Notes: generated by a model not told the origin, from the letters alone. 31,094 bases of DNA from JAIOTH01 sp964639335 (GCA_964639335.1 CAZXCJ010000010.1:1-31094); one strand, 5' to 3'; shown: positions 13,935 to 22,818, counted from the first letter of the stretch. Numbers and translations are program-made.

Positions 13935-14378
13935 ATGAAAAATTCTAAAAAAACCATAAAAATAATTAGCGTTTTATTAATTTTAACTTCATTATTAATA
14001 ATATCTAATTCCTATTCTGCGTTAGCTCAAAATCTTACAAATAGTAAAGAAAATTTAAAAATAATAGGAGAAGGGGGTAAAATAGGTACTGTGCCAATCG
14101 AGGGCATAGGATACAAAGCCTACATAGAGGGAGATTTAACAACTATTGTCTCCCAAATCATTAGATTAGCTCTTTCTTTATTAGGAATTATATTTTTAGT
14201 TTTAATTATTTTGGGCGGTTATCAATGGATGACTGCTGGGGGTAATGAAGAAATAGTCACTAAAGCCCGGCAAAGAATGATTAATGCCGCTATTGGCTTA
14301 GCTATTGTTTTATTGGCTTATGCTATTTCTTATTTTATAATTTACTATATTACCATTCAAACTATAAATACTACTTAA
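13935..14378 (+). CDS. T4SS pilin-like protein (paralogue 6)
   Basis: 147 residues, the second longest of the array. A signal peptide ends at about YSALAQNLTN. An extracellular stretch of about 40 residues contains EGGKIGTVPIEGIGYKAYIEGD. Two membrane helices flank LGGYQWMTAGGNEEIVTKARQR. The second helix region IGLAIVLLAYAIS is almost identical to paralogue 5, which suggests recent duplication or gene conversion between them. It starts 57 bp after paralogue 5. Confidence 0.84.
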   Translation: MKNSKKTIKIISVLLILTSLLIISNSYSALAQNLTNSKENLKIIGEGGKIGTVPIEGIGYKAYIEGDLTTIVSQIIRLALSLLGIIFLVLIILGGYQWMTAGGNEEIVTKARQRMINAAIGLAIVLLAYAISYFIIYYITIQTINTT

Positions 14379-14388
14379 TTTTAAATAT

Positions 14389-14805
14389 ATGCTGAAAAAA
14401 AATAAAAAAATTCTTAGTTTATTAATAATAGTCACTATAATATTTTTAAACTTTGCTTATTTAAATATATCTAAGGCCGATAATTTTATTTTAGACCCCC
14501 TCACAGGTAACGATGGGGTAAGTGCACAAGCTGGATATGCTACAGCTGATCAAGATTCAATCATTTATACAGCTGGATATATAGTCAGAACGGTATTAAG
14601 TCTATTGGGCATAATGTTTCTAATTTTCATTATTTCCAGCGGAATTCAATGGATGACTGCTGGTGGGAATGAAGAAAAAGTAACCAAGGCCCAACAAAGA
14701 ATCAAAAATGCTACCATCGGTTTAATTGTTATTGTGTTGGCTTATGCAATTACAGTTTTTTTAATGACCCAAATTCACTCTGCTTCACAATTAATTGCTA
14801 CCTAA
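14389..14805 (+). CDS. T4SS pilin-like protein (paralogue 7)
   Basis: 138 residues beginning MLKKNKKILSLL. The signal ends near NISKADNF. The extracellular part has NDGVSAQAGYATADQDS. Two membrane helices surround SSGIQWMTAGGNEEKVTKAQQR, and the protein ends FLMTQIHSASQLIAT. Only 10 bp separates it from paralogue 6, so they are almost certainly on one transcript. Confidence 0.84.
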   Translation: MLKKNKKILSLLIIVTIIFLNFAYLNISKADNFILDPLTGNDGVSAQAGYATADQDSIIYTAGYIVRTVLSLLGIMFLIFIISSGIQWMTAGGNEEKVTKAQQRIKNATIGLIVIVLAYAITVFLMTQIHSASQLIAT

Positions 14806-14826
14806 ATAATTTTAAAGACAATCACT

Positions 14827-15243
14827 ATGAGGTCAAAAAAATACATAATCAGTTTATTAATAATCTCAATTATTTTTTCTGTATTATTTTTAAATTCTGC
14901 ACTAGCAGAAGAAGATACTAGTCATATAAAAGATATCGCTGAAAAATCTCTAAAGTTTAGAGAAACTGCTGGCTATGGTGTTCCGGAACATCCACAGGCG
15001 GTGGTAATATCAATTATAGATATTGTTCTTGGGCTTTTAGGATTAGGGTTCTTGGTTTTAATAATTATTTCTGGAATTCAATGGATGACTTCCGGTGGTA
15101 ATGAAGAAAAAATAGATAAAGCCCGAAAAAATATTATTAATGCCACTATTGGACTGGGCATTATCTTGGCAGCATGGGTTATATCTAATTTTATATTTGA
15201 AAATATTCAAAAAGCCGCAGAAGATCCTTATTTTTGGCTATAA
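14827..15243 (+). CDS. T4SS pilin-like protein (paralogue 8)
   Basis: 138 residues. The signal segment ends at about SALAEED. The extracellular stretch reads AEKSLKFRETAGYGVPEHPQ. Two membrane helices flank ISGIQWMTSGGNEEKIDKARKN, followed by AAWVISNFIFENIQKAAEDPYFWL. Last member of the array, 21 bp after paralogue 7. The stop lies in the 55-bp sequence that is repeated on the far side of the scaffold gap. The real terminator (15421-15460) follows after the gap is collapsed. Confidence 0.84.
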   Translation: MRSKKYIISLLIISIIFSVLFLNSALAEEDTSHIKDIAEKSLKFRETAGYGVPEHPQAVVISIIDIVLGLLGLGFLVLIIISGIQWMTSGGNEEKIDKARKNIINATIGLGIILAAWVISNFIFENIQKAAEDPYFWL

Positions 15244-15280
15244 AAAATTAAATTATTTCTAAATTAAGCCCCCCACCTTT

Positions 15281-15380
15281 NNNNNNNNNNNNNNNNNNNN
15301 NNNNNNNNNNNNNNNNNNNNNNNNNNNNNNNNNNNNNNNNNNNNNNNNNNNNNNNNNNNNNNNNNNNNNNNNNNNNNNNN
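15281..15380. other. Scaffold gap (100 N), artefactual
   Basis: Exactly 100 N. The 55 bases before it (15226-15280) are identical to the 55 bases after it (15381-15435), as expected when two overlapping contigs were not merged. The gap and one copy should be removed. Confidence 0.9.
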
Positions 15381-15420
15381 CCTTATTTTTGGCTATAAAA
15401 AATTAAATTATTTCTAAATT

Positions 15421-15460
15421 AAGCCCCCCACCTTTTTTAATAAAGGTGGGGGGCTTTTTT
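15421..15460 (+). terminator. Terminator of the pilin-like array
   Basis: A perfect 15-bp stem (AAGCCCCCCACCTTT and its complement, 15421-15435 / 15442-15456) with a 6-base loop is followed by a T-run. It is the strongest intrinsic terminator in the window. After gap collapse it lies about 40 bp from the stop of paralogue 8. Confidence 0.9.
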
Positions 15461-15487
15461 ATTTTTAAAAACTTTGCTAATCTACCC

Positions 15488-15516
15488 TTGAAATGATATA
15501 TAATATATATTATAGA
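15488..15516 (+). promoter_or_regulatory. Putative sigma-70 promoter
   Basis: TTGAAA (15488-15493), a 17-base spacer and TATAGA (15511-15516). It is directed towards the membrane protein gene at 15723, 200 bp downstream, with a large palindrome in the leader. AT-rich context makes chance matches common. Confidence 0.4.
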
Positions 15517-15540
15517 GTATGCAATCTATAATTTGTAACC

Positions 15541-15640
15541 AGAACTCACCTCTCCCCCTATCTCCCCCTCTCCTTTACCCCTCTGTCCTTCGGACATCTC
15601 CCCTCAATAAGGGGAGAAAGGAGAGGGGGAATTAAAGGGG
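15541..15640. repeat. Large C-rich/G-rich palindromic element
   Basis: The left half carries CCCCTCTCCTTTACCCC and the right half GGGGAGAAAGGAGAGGGG, with a centre TGTCC-TTC-GGACA and a CCCCT/AGGGG hairpin (TCTCCCC-TCAATAA-GGGGAGA). It would fold into a long branched structure in the 5' leader of the next gene. It resembles the element in the rluD-like gene at 8413-8455. Confidence 0.65.
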
Positions 15641-15722
15641 ACAAAAATTACAATACTAGAGAAGAGAAAGACGGTCTATTAAAATTTCATCTGAAAAACA
15701 AAAAAAGCGACCATCAACATCT

Positions 15723-17762
15723 ATGCAAAAAATAGTCCAGTTTATTAAAAATAATTATAACAAAATTTTCATTGGCTCAATTATCCTTTATGTTTTGATA
15801 ATTTTTGTTTTTTTAATTATTAAATATAATAATTTTCAATATAATGCTTTAGATTTGGGAATCTTTAATCAAGTTTCCTTTAATTCTATAAATGGAAACC
15901 TTTTTTATTTTACCATCCATCCTCATTCCTATTTAGGCGACCATTTTGCTCTATTTTTAATATTTTTACTTCCTTTTTATAAATTATTTTCTTCTCCTTT
16001 ATGCTTGCTTTTTTTACAGACCTTAATTATCGCTCTTTGTGCTATACCCATCCGTTTAATCGCTAAACATGCCTTAAATAAAAGCTGGGCTTTGATAATT
16101 CCCCTTTTATGGCTAATAAATCCTTTGGTCATCAACATGAATTTTTTTGAATTTCATCTTTTGCCCTTTGGATTATTTTTGCTCTTATTTACTATATATT
16201 TTTATCTAAAAAAAAGATTTAATTTATTTCTCCTTTTTACTTTATTGAGCTTAACTGTTCGCGAAGATATAGCTATTGTTATATTCATGTTTTCTATTTT
16301 AGCTTTAATTGAAAAACGAAAAATCAAATGGATCATCTGGCCAGTCGTTCTTTCCATGGGATGGTTTGTTTTAGCTCAAAACATTATCCAAAAATTCAAT
16401 CCTACGGGTGGCTATAAATTTATTGCTTATTATAATTGGATTGGCGGAAATTCTCTTTTAGAAATTTTTGAAAATTACTTAATCCATCCTTGGCAAACCA
16501 TTGCCCATATATTTTCTCTAAATAATATTATTATGGCCTTAGCACTTTTAATGCCCTTTGGCTTTATTCCCATTTTAAAACCTAAATATCTATTATTAGC
16601 TCTGGGGCCTTTTTTGCAATTTGCTTTACTTAAAAATTACGGTGGATATACTGTTTTAGCCACTCATTATGCCTGCCTTTTTTTACCAGCTCTAATATTA
16701 AGTTTTATCTATGCTCTAAAAAAAATATATTCTCCCATACAAATAAAGGAATCAAAATTTATAAAATTTTTAAAACATAATAAAACTTTAATTATAACTA
16801 TAATTATAATTTCTAGTTCATATTCTTTATTTACTCTCTCTCCATTAGCTATAAATGCCAAAAATAAAGAACCTCAATATAATCAAAAAATTGAAAAAGA
16901 AATTTGTAAAGAATTATTAAATTATATACCTTTAAATGAGCCCGTAGCCTCTTCTATAGAATTTATACCCCAGTTATCTAATAGAGCTAAAATATATCCT
17001 TTGGGCTATGCTTGGATGGGATATAAACAGCTTTCCTATATTCCTTATGAATTGCCCAATGATGTAGAATATATAATTTGTGATTTTGATGAAATTTTAA
17101 ATTATAATATTCAATATATTCAAAATAAAGAAGAAACAACCTATAAAAATAGTTATTTAAATTGGCAAAAAATATTTGCTAAAAACAATATGGCTCTTTT
17201 GAAAATCATAGATACTTATAGTATTTGGAAATTTAATCCTAATTTAGAAAAATCTTCAGAAAAATATCAAAATCCGCTTTATGAAATTAAAAATATAGAC
17301 AAAGAAATAAATATTATAAATAAAAAATATCAAGACATTAATCAAGAAATAATATTTTTGGGTTGGGATAAATTAGAAAAAACCGAATTAAATCAATTAA
17401 AAACCACTGCCATTCAAACCATGCCCATTGCTCTATATTTTCAAAAAAGAAACGGTGTAGAAATAAAAGACAACTATCAATTACAATTAACTCTAATTCC
17501 TAAAAATAAATCCATTTCTGAATATACTAAAATATATCCTTTAACTTACGGATTTTATCCTAGCTCTAAGTGGCAAAACAAAGAAATAATAAAAACAAAT
17601 TATTGGTTTTTAATCCCTCCTAAATTTTATGCTGAAGATTTTGCTCTTAAGTTAAATATTATAAATGCCCAAGGAACTTTTACCTTGGGCCAAAATAGAA
17701 CTCTAATTAGAGATTTTCCAAAAAAAGATATTCTTCAACCAAATCTTGATATAGATTATTAA
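15723..17762 (+). CDS. DUF2079-type multi-pass membrane protein (GT-C-like)
   Basis: A 679-residue protein with about ten membrane helices in the first 370 residues and a soluble C-terminal domain of about 300 residues. NALDLGIFNQ (Asp44) and LGDHFALFLIFLLPFY (Asp73, His74) in the first outer loop, then FEFHLLPFGLFLLLF and TVREDIAIVIFMF, match the DUF2079 family of predicted membrane proteins. These resemble GT-C glycosyltransferases with acidic residues in the first extracytoplasmic loop. I infer a polyprenyl-phosphate-sugar-dependent transferase or related enzyme acting outside the membrane. The C-terminal region is not recognised. It starts a glycosylation island with the genes at 17846-22817. 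No Shine-Dalgarno is seen, and the upstream leader carries a long palindrome. Confidence 0.85.
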   Translation: MQKIVQFIKNNYNKIFIGSIILYVLIIFVFLIIKYNNFQYNALDLGIFNQVSFNSINGNLFYFTIHPHSYLGDHFALFLIFLLPFYKLFSSPLCLLFLQTLIIALCAIPIRLIAKHALNKSWALIIPLLWLINPLVINMNFFEFHLLPFGLFLLLFTIYFYLKKRFNLFLLFTLLSLTVREDIAIVIFMFSILALIEKRKIKWIIWPVVLSMGWFVLAQNIIQKFNPTGGYKFIAYYNWIGGNSLLEIFENYLIHPWQTIAHIFSLNNIIMALALLMPFGFIPILKPKYLLLALGPFLQFALLKNYGGYTVLATHYACLFLPALILSFIYALKKIYSPIQIKESKFIKFLKHNKTLIITIIIISSSYSLFTLSPLAINAKNKEPQYNQKIEKEICKELLNYIPLNEPVASSIEFIPQLSNRAKIYPLGYAWMGYKQLSYIPYELPNDVEYIICDFDEILNYNIQYIQNKEETTYKNSYLNWQKIFAKNNMALLKIIDTYSIWKFNPNLEKSSEKYQNPLYEIKNIDKEINIINKKYQDINQEIIFLGWDKLEKTELNQLKTTAIQTMPIALYFQKRNGVEIKDNYQLQLTLIPKNKSISEYTKIYPLTYGFYPSSKWQNKEIIKTNYWFLIPPKFYAEDFALKLNIINAQGTFTLGQNRTLIRDFPKKDILQPNLDIDY

Positions 17763-17835
17763 ATTGTTAAATGGTTAAATGGTTAGATTGTTAGAATTCA
17801 ACAGTTCAACAATATAACAATTTAACAATATATCT
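17763..17835. repeat. Word-repeat region between convergent genes
   Basis: Repeats of GTTAAATGGTTA on one side and AACAATTTAACAAT on the other form an imperfect inverted repeat that could act as a bidirectional terminator for the converging 15723-17762 and 17846-18553 genes. Confidence 0.45.
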
Positions 17836-17845
17836 TCAAACTTTA

Positions 17846-18553
17846 TTACTTCCCTTTCTTACCAAACTTCAACCTTAAAATATTTAAAAAAAAGCCCACT
17901 ACTTCTTTGGGGCCTAATTTAGAAATTCCTTTTTGCCTATCCACAAAAGTAATAGGTATTTCTTTAATTTTAAATCCATTTTTTTCTAATAAATAAACCA
18001 TCTCTTCTTGAAAAGCATAGCCATTGCTTTTTATTTTATCTAAATCTATTTTTTCAAAAACTCTGCAATGATAACACCTAAAACCCCCTGTAACATCCTT
18101 TGTTTTTAAATTAAGTAAAACTCTGGAAAAATCCATGGCCAATTTAGACATTAATTTGCGACGCACATTCCAGCCAATTATTCCCCCGCCCCTAACTCTA
18201 CGCGAACCCAAACAAGCATCATGACCTTCTTGCACAGATTGAATAAGTTCTGGAATTTTATAAGGGTGATGAGAAAAATCAGCATCCATTTCAATGAGCA
18301 AATCCGCTCCTTTAGCTAGGGCAAATTTAAAACCCGCAACATAAGCACTCCCCAGGCCCATTTTTTTTGGACGCTTAATAATCTCCACTGGATAATCATT
18401 CATCATCTCTTCTACTGCTTCAGCCGTTTTGTCTGGGGAATTATCATCTACTATTAAAATTTTTAAGTCCTTAATATTTAAAGCCGATATTTTTTTAATT
18501 AAGGCCTTAATATTGTCTTTTTCATTATATGTAGGAATTACAACGTAAATCAT
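17846..18553 (-). CDS. Polyprenol monophosphomannose synthase-like GT2 glycosyltransferase
   Basis: Transfers a sugar, probably mannose, from a nucleotide sugar to a polyprenyl phosphate at the inner face of the membrane. 235 residues without C-terminal membrane helices, like soluble DPM1/Ppm1 enzymes. The order of motifs is right: VIPTYNEKDNIKALI at the N-terminus, LIVDDNSPDKTA, GLGSAYVAGFKFAL, EMDADFSHHPYKIP with the DxD metal-binding motif, GSRRVRGGGIIGW, and DVTGGFRCYH. All catalytic motifs look intact. It is divergent from the GT2 at 20428 and follows the GT-C-like gene at 18599-20197 on the same strand after 45 bp, which suggests donor and transferase are made together. Mannose is inferred from the family. 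Confidence 0.92.
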   Translation of the reverse strand: MIYVVIPTYNEKDNIKALIKKISALNIKDLKILIVDDNSPDKTAEAVEEMMNDYPVEIIKRPKKMGLGSAYVAGFKFALAKGADLLIEMDADFSHHPYKIPELIQSVQEGHDACLGSRRVRGGGIIGWNVRRKLMSKLAMDFSRVLLNLKTKDVTGGFRCYHCRVFEKIDLDKIKSNGYAFQEEMVYLLEKNGFKIKEIPITFVDRQKGISKLGPKEVVGFFLNILRLKFGKKGK

Positions 18554-18598
18554 AAATTTAAATTTATATCAAAATTATATAAGTAATTCGCATATAAA

Positions 18599-20197
18599 TC
18601 AATTCTGCCCTATCCACTTATAAATCGCAGCGTATTTATCTAAATATACTTTTTGAAAATTTTCATCTTTTTCTAATTCTCTTCTTAAATTATCATGCCC
18701 CACAGAAACCAAAACATATCTAGCTTTTAATTCATGAATGATAAATTTATTACTTTTTTTACTCTTTACTTGTGTAAAATCAGACCATAAATTATATTTT
18801 TCCTGGTCGGCTTTATAAAAAAATGTTGGATCTAATCCAGCCATATATTGATTATAATCATTATAATAAAAAAGCATTGGGAACTCGTCCCAAGAACTAT
18901 GAATTATAATTTCATCTTTTACTGTATTTTCTTTCAACCAATTCATTGCTTGCGCAAACATTTTATAATCATAGCCCGATAAAAGCTGTCCCCTTGTGCC
19001 GCTAAATCCTAAATATAAATTTATGGGAATAGTGATGCTGAAATAAATTAAAATTATAATAAATAAAATTCTTTTTTTTCTGTAAAAACTAATTAAATAT
19101 TTTTTAAAATTTAAAAAAGAAATCACCTGGCTTAGCTTTAAAGCTGAAAAAATCAAGGCAAAAGGAATAAAATATTCTACATATCTTCTAGATTTTAAAG
19201 TTGCAACAAAAAAGAAAACTGACAAAAATAAGAATAAATGGTCTTCAATTCTATTTTTCTTAAAATACAAAAAATAAAAGAGTATTCCTAAAATCAAAAT
19301 CAAAATAATCAAACCCGTTCCAGCCAATAAAGAATCATAAGCATATGGATACCATTCCTGTCCTACATTTAATATTTTTTGATAATTTATCACTCCTATT
19401 TCTACAAACTGCGTCCAATAAAAAACTAAATTTTTTGGAAAATAAGGATTGATAATAACACCCAAAATACAACCTATTAAACTATAAAAAAACAAATTCC
19501 ACCTACTTTTATTCTTAATGGGTTTTAAAAATCTTCCTATTACTTCTGATAAAAAATTTTCTATTTTCTTATGCCTATAATTTAAAAAATAAATTAAACA
19601 ATATATCCCTGAAATAAACGGCAGAAGCTGCCACCCGCCATAAGACCATACATATAAAAAAGAAAGTACAAAAAGAGGCCACTTTTTATTTTCCAACAAA
19701 CAATTAATGCCTAAAATTAAAAAAATTAAAGACAAACTATTGGCTTTAACCAAATTTATTCTAAAAAGAAAAGGATTTATAAAAAGCAAGAGCAAGCTAA
19801 AGAAAAAAGCATATTTAACTCCTCTTTTTCTCAAAAACCAATAAATAATAGTTATTAGCGAGCTAGATAATAAAATGGTAGCAATTTTTAAACCAGAAAA
19901 TGGAAAAATCGAAACTAGAGGAGCTAGAATTAAATGATATAAAAAATGATGGTCAGTAAAATAATTATTTAATATCGTATATGGAAGCCATTTAAAATTT
20001 AAAAGCATCCCTTTTTGAGATATTAATTCAGAAATTTTAAGATGATAGAAGGCATCTGGGTCTGCAAAAACAGATTCTTTTTGTAAATATAAAAAAACCA
20101 AAAAACAAATCAAAAATATTAAAAAGTATCCTAAATATCTATTTTCTAAAAAATAATTTATTTGCCACCAAAAACTTTTCTTTCTTTTTAAAAACAT
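18599..20197 (-). CDS. STT3-like GT-C membrane glycosyltransferase
   Basis: 532 residues with about ten or eleven membrane helices and a C-terminal soluble domain of about 130 residues. The first outer loop has F-A-D46-P-D48-AFYHLKISELI, followed by NFKWLPYTILNNYFTDHHFLYH (Asp82, His83). This layout matches GT-C enzymes and in particular STT3/AglB oligosaccharyltransferases and their bacterial relatives, including SYGGWQLLP in a later loop. The C-terminal part MAQAMNWLKENT...IIHSSWDEFPMLFYY is typical of GT-C periplasmic tails. I do not see a clear WWD motif, so assignment to STT3 is tentative. It forms a pair with the polyprenyl-phosphate sugar synthase downstream. Confidence 0.75.
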   Translation of the reverse strand: MFLKRKKSFWWQINYFLENRYLGYFLIFLICFLVFLYLQKESVFADPDAFYHLKISELISQKGMLLNFKWLPYTILNNYFTDHHFLYHLILAPLVSIFPFSGLKIATILLSSSLITIIYWFLRKRGVKYAFFFSLLLLFINPFLFRINLVKANSLSLIFLILGINCLLENKKWPLFVLSFLYVWSYGGWQLLPFISGIYCLIYFLNYRHKKIENFLSEVIGRFLKPIKNKSRWNLFFYSLIGCILGVIINPYFPKNLVFYWTQFVEIGVINYQKILNVGQEWYPYAYDSLLAGTGLIILILILGILFYFLYFKKNRIEDHLFLFLSVFFFVATLKSRRYVEYFIPFALIFSALKLSQVISFLNFKKYLISFYRKKRILFIIILIYFSITIPINLYLGFSGTRGQLLSGYDYKMFAQAMNWLKENTVKDEIIIHSSWDEFPMLFYYNDYNQYMAGLDPTFFYKADQEKYNLWSDFTQVKSKKSNKFIIHELKARYVLVSVGHDNLRRELEKDENFQKVYLDKYAAIYKWIGQN

Positions 20198-20427
20198 ATA
20201 AATATAATACCAATATACGAATGTATACTAATTATACTAATACAATACAAATAATTAGCATAATATTTGTATTATTAGTATAAGATTAGTATATTAGCAT
20301 TTTAGTTATTAGTATTTACCAATTTTTATTTTTTAAAACCTCAAATGCGTTTTAATTCAATCAATATATTAATATTGTTTCTATATTTTAGAATTTGTAT
20401 GCTTTATGTTAAAATTATTATATTAAT
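20198..20427. repeat. AT-rich ATTAGTAT repeat, copy 3, in a divergent intergenic region
   Basis: 230 bp between divergent genes. Most of 20207-20325 is made of ATACGAAT, ATACTAAT and ATTAGTAT words. A 19-base string at 20283-20301 is identical to 9072-9090 upstream of galU. TTGTAT and TTATAT about 17 bases apart lie near 20396-20424 before the GT2 gene, a weak promoter candidate. Confidence 0.55.
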
Positions 20428-21177
20428 ATGTTTTTTGCAAGGCCTATGAAGTATAAATACAAATTTTCTATCATTGTTCCCGCTTATAACGAAAAAAACA
20501 GAATTTTGAGAACTTTGGATAATATTTACAAACATTTTCAAAATCAGAACTCTGAAATAATAATTGTTGATGACGGCAGCACTGACAATACTGCTTCTTT
20601 TATTGAATATGAAAAAGAAAACATTGGCGATAATATAAAAATTATCAGCTATAAACCCAATAAAGGAAAGGGTTATGCTGTTAAAAAAGGAGTTGAAAAA
20701 GCTCAGGGTGAATTTATATTATTTACAGACGCAGACAATTCTACTCCCATAGAAGAATTTAAAAAACTATTTGCTGGTCTGCAAAAAGGTTTTGATATTG
20801 CCATTGGCTCCCGCTATTTGAAAAATAGCGACGTTAAAATAAAACAAAATATTTTAAGAATTTTAATCGGCAGATTAGGAAATTTACTGATTCAATTATT
20901 GTTAGTTAAAAATATTAAAGACACTCAATGCGGATTTAAATTATTCAAAAACAAAATTGCTAAAAATATTTTTACTCAACAAACTATTTATGGCTGGGGC
21001 TTTGATATGGAAATATTAGCCATTGCCCAGCTTTTTAAATATAAAATTATAGAAATCCCAGTAGATTGGTATAATTCAGCAGACAGTAAATTCAGTCCTA
21101 TTAAAGACACTTTCCAAACATTAAGCGAATTAATAAAAATAAAAATTAATTTAATCACTGGAAAATATAAAAAATGA
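20428..21177 (+). CDS. Dolichyl-phosphate glucosyltransferase-like GT2 (ALG5-type)
   Basis: 249 residues. FSIIVPAYNEKNRILRTLDNI, IIIVDDGSTDNTA, NKGKGYAVKKGVEKAQGEFILFTDADNSTPIEEF (the DxD motif as DAD), IAIGSRYLKNSDV, DTQCGFKLF and YGWGFDMEILAIA follow the order of ALG5/DPM-type GT2 enzymes. They transfer glucose or a related sugar from a nucleotide sugar to a polyprenyl phosphate. It ends inside the next gene with an ATGA overlap (TGA at 21175-21177), so the product probably feeds that GT-C protein. An in-frame ATG at 20446 (MKYKYKF) is an alternative start closer to the usual family N-terminus. UDP-glucose from GalU would be a natural donor, which is inference. Confidence 0.9.
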   Translation: MFFARPMKYKYKFSIIVPAYNEKNRILRTLDNIYKHFQNQNSEIIIVDDGSTDNTASFIEYEKENIGDNIKIISYKPNKGKGYAVKKGVEKAQGEFILFTDADNSTPIEEFKKLFAGLQKGFDIAIGSRYLKNSDVKIKQNILRILIGRLGNLLIQLLLVKNIKDTQCGFKLFKNKIAKNIFTQQTIYGWGFDMEILAIAQLFKYKIIEIPVDWYNSADSKFSPIKDTFQTLSELIKIKINLITGKYKK

Positions 21178-22817
21178 CATTTAAAGAAATTATCAAATCT
21201 ATAGATAAAAAAGAAAAACTATTTATTTTATATTTTTCTCTTTTTTTAATCCTGCTTTTATTGATTCCCTATCTTTATGGTTATTTTAACACCCCCGCCG
21301 AACATTATTATAATCCAATTTATGGTTTTTCTTCTGGCGATAAAAGTGTTTATTATTCCTATATAGAACAAATTAAACAAGGAAATTTTTTACTTAAGGA
21401 CTTATATACTTCAGAAATTCAATCCCGCCAGACCCTAAATATTCTTTGGCTATTTATTGGATTATTCGCTAAAATATTTCATTTATCAGTTCCTTTAGTC
21501 TTTCTTTTATTTCAAATAATGCTTACTCCTGTTTTGTTATATTTATTATATTTATTTATTTCTTTAATATTTAAGAAAAAAATTAAAAGAAAAATAGCCC
21601 TTGTTTTTGTATCTTTAAGTTCGGGTCTAGGATTTTTAATAGCTATTTTTAGTAATTCCTTTCCTCCAGATGATTTTAACTATCTTCCCGTGGACCTATG
21701 GGTAGCAGAGGGCTTTACTTTTACATCTATTTTTAATTCCCCTCATTTTATAGCATCTTCAGCTTTGATGATTTTGATATTTTTATTCAGTTTTTTGGCT
21801 TTAGAAAATAATAAAATAAAATATAGCATATTATCTGGAATATTCGGACTATTACTTTTCAATTTTCATCCCTACCACGTAGTTAGTGTAATTGTAATTT
21901 TATCAATATATTCTTTTATACATGCTTTAAAAAATAAAACCAGCTTATTTTATTATTTGAAACATTTATCAATAATTTTAATTATATCTGCGCCATCCAT
22001 CATATATCATGCTTGGTTAATGTTGAATGATAGTATCACTCTCGGAAAAGCCATGCAAAATGTATGTTTGACTCCAGTGGTCTGGATAACAATAGTAAGT
22101 TATGGATTTATCTTTATTGGAGCTGTAATTTATACAGCCATGCTATTAGATAGAAAGAAAGGGCTAAAAAATTTAGAGTTATTTTTAATCACTTGGTTTA
22201 TAACTCAATTTTTATTAATATATTTTCCCTTAACCATTCAACGCCGACTTACTCAGGGATTAAATATATCCATGTCTATATTGTGCTTATTTTTATTATT
22301 TTATATTTTTCAAAAATTTCCTAAATTAAAAATTAAAACGCGCTTAGACAAAATTATCTTAGTTTCTTTATTTATACTTTTATTTAATATGTCTAATGTA
22401 TTTAGTTTAATAAACATTTCCGCGGAACATCAACATGAAAATTGGAAATTTTTATACTATATTAATAAAGAGCGAAAACAAGCCTTAGATTGGCTAAAAA
22501 ATAATTTAAAAGAAGAAGATACTATTTTATCTGAATATATGCAAGGAAATATAATACCAGGAATTACCGGAAAATCCGTTTTTATTGGACACGGCCATGA
22601 AACCGTTGATTCTGAACGAAAATACAAACAAATGGAATGGTTTTTTAGCGATGAAAATAATGATGAATTACATCTCCGATTTTTAAAACAAAATAATATT
22701 ACTTATATAACATACGGTGCTAGTGAAAAAGAAATAGGAAACTGGACCCCGCAAAATAAAAAATACCTAGAAAAAGTATTTGATAATGAAGAGGTACAAA
22801 TCTATAAAGTATTATAA
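21174..22817 (+). CDS. GT-C-like multi-pass membrane protein
   Basis: 547 residues with about eleven membrane helices and a C-terminal soluble domain of about 130 residues. An acidic residue in the first outer loop (FSSGD56KSVYYSYIEQI) and the later NSPHFIASSALMILIF and FNFHPYHVVSV are compatible with a GT-C fold using a lipid-linked sugar. The C-terminus KERKQALDWLKNNLKEEDTILSEYMQGNIIPGITGKSVFIGHGHET resembles tails of bacterial GT-C proteins. The exact substrate is unknown. It overlaps the preceding GT2 gene by 4 bp (ATGA), so translation is probably coupled. The stop is 1 bp from the stop of the convergent PGI/PMI gene, with no room for a terminator. Confidence 0.78.
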   Translation: MTFKEIIKSIDKKEKLFILYFSLFLILLLLIPYLYGYFNTPAEHYYNPIYGFSSGDKSVYYSYIEQIKQGNFLLKDLYTSEIQSRQTLNILWLFIGLFAKIFHLSVPLVFLLFQIMLTPVLLYLLYLFISLIFKKKIKRKIALVFVSLSSGLGFLIAIFSNSFPPDDFNYLPVDLWVAEGFTFTSIFNSPHFIASSALMILIFLFSFLALENNKIKYSILSGIFGLLLFNFHPYHVVSVIVILSIYSFIHALKNKTSLFYYLKHLSIILIISAPSIIYHAWLMLNDSITLGKAMQNVCLTPVVWITIVSYGFIFIGAVIYTAMLLDRKKGLKNLELFLITWFITQFLLIYFPLTIQRRLTQGLNISMSILCLFLLFYIFQKFPKLKIKTRLDKIILVSLFILLFNMSNVFSLINISAEHQHENWKFLYYINKERKQALDWLKNNLKEEDTILSEYMQGNIIPGITGKSVFIGHGHETVDSERKYKQMEWFFSDENNDELHLRFLKQNNITYITYGASEKEIGNWTPQNKKYLEKVFDNEEVQIYKVL

Positions 22818-22818
22818 A

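Noticed and set aside
11401..15243. Pilin-like array as an assembly duplication
   Set aside because: The paralogues differ throughout in DNA and in their exposed parts. Only the loop motif and helices are similar, so they are old duplicates.
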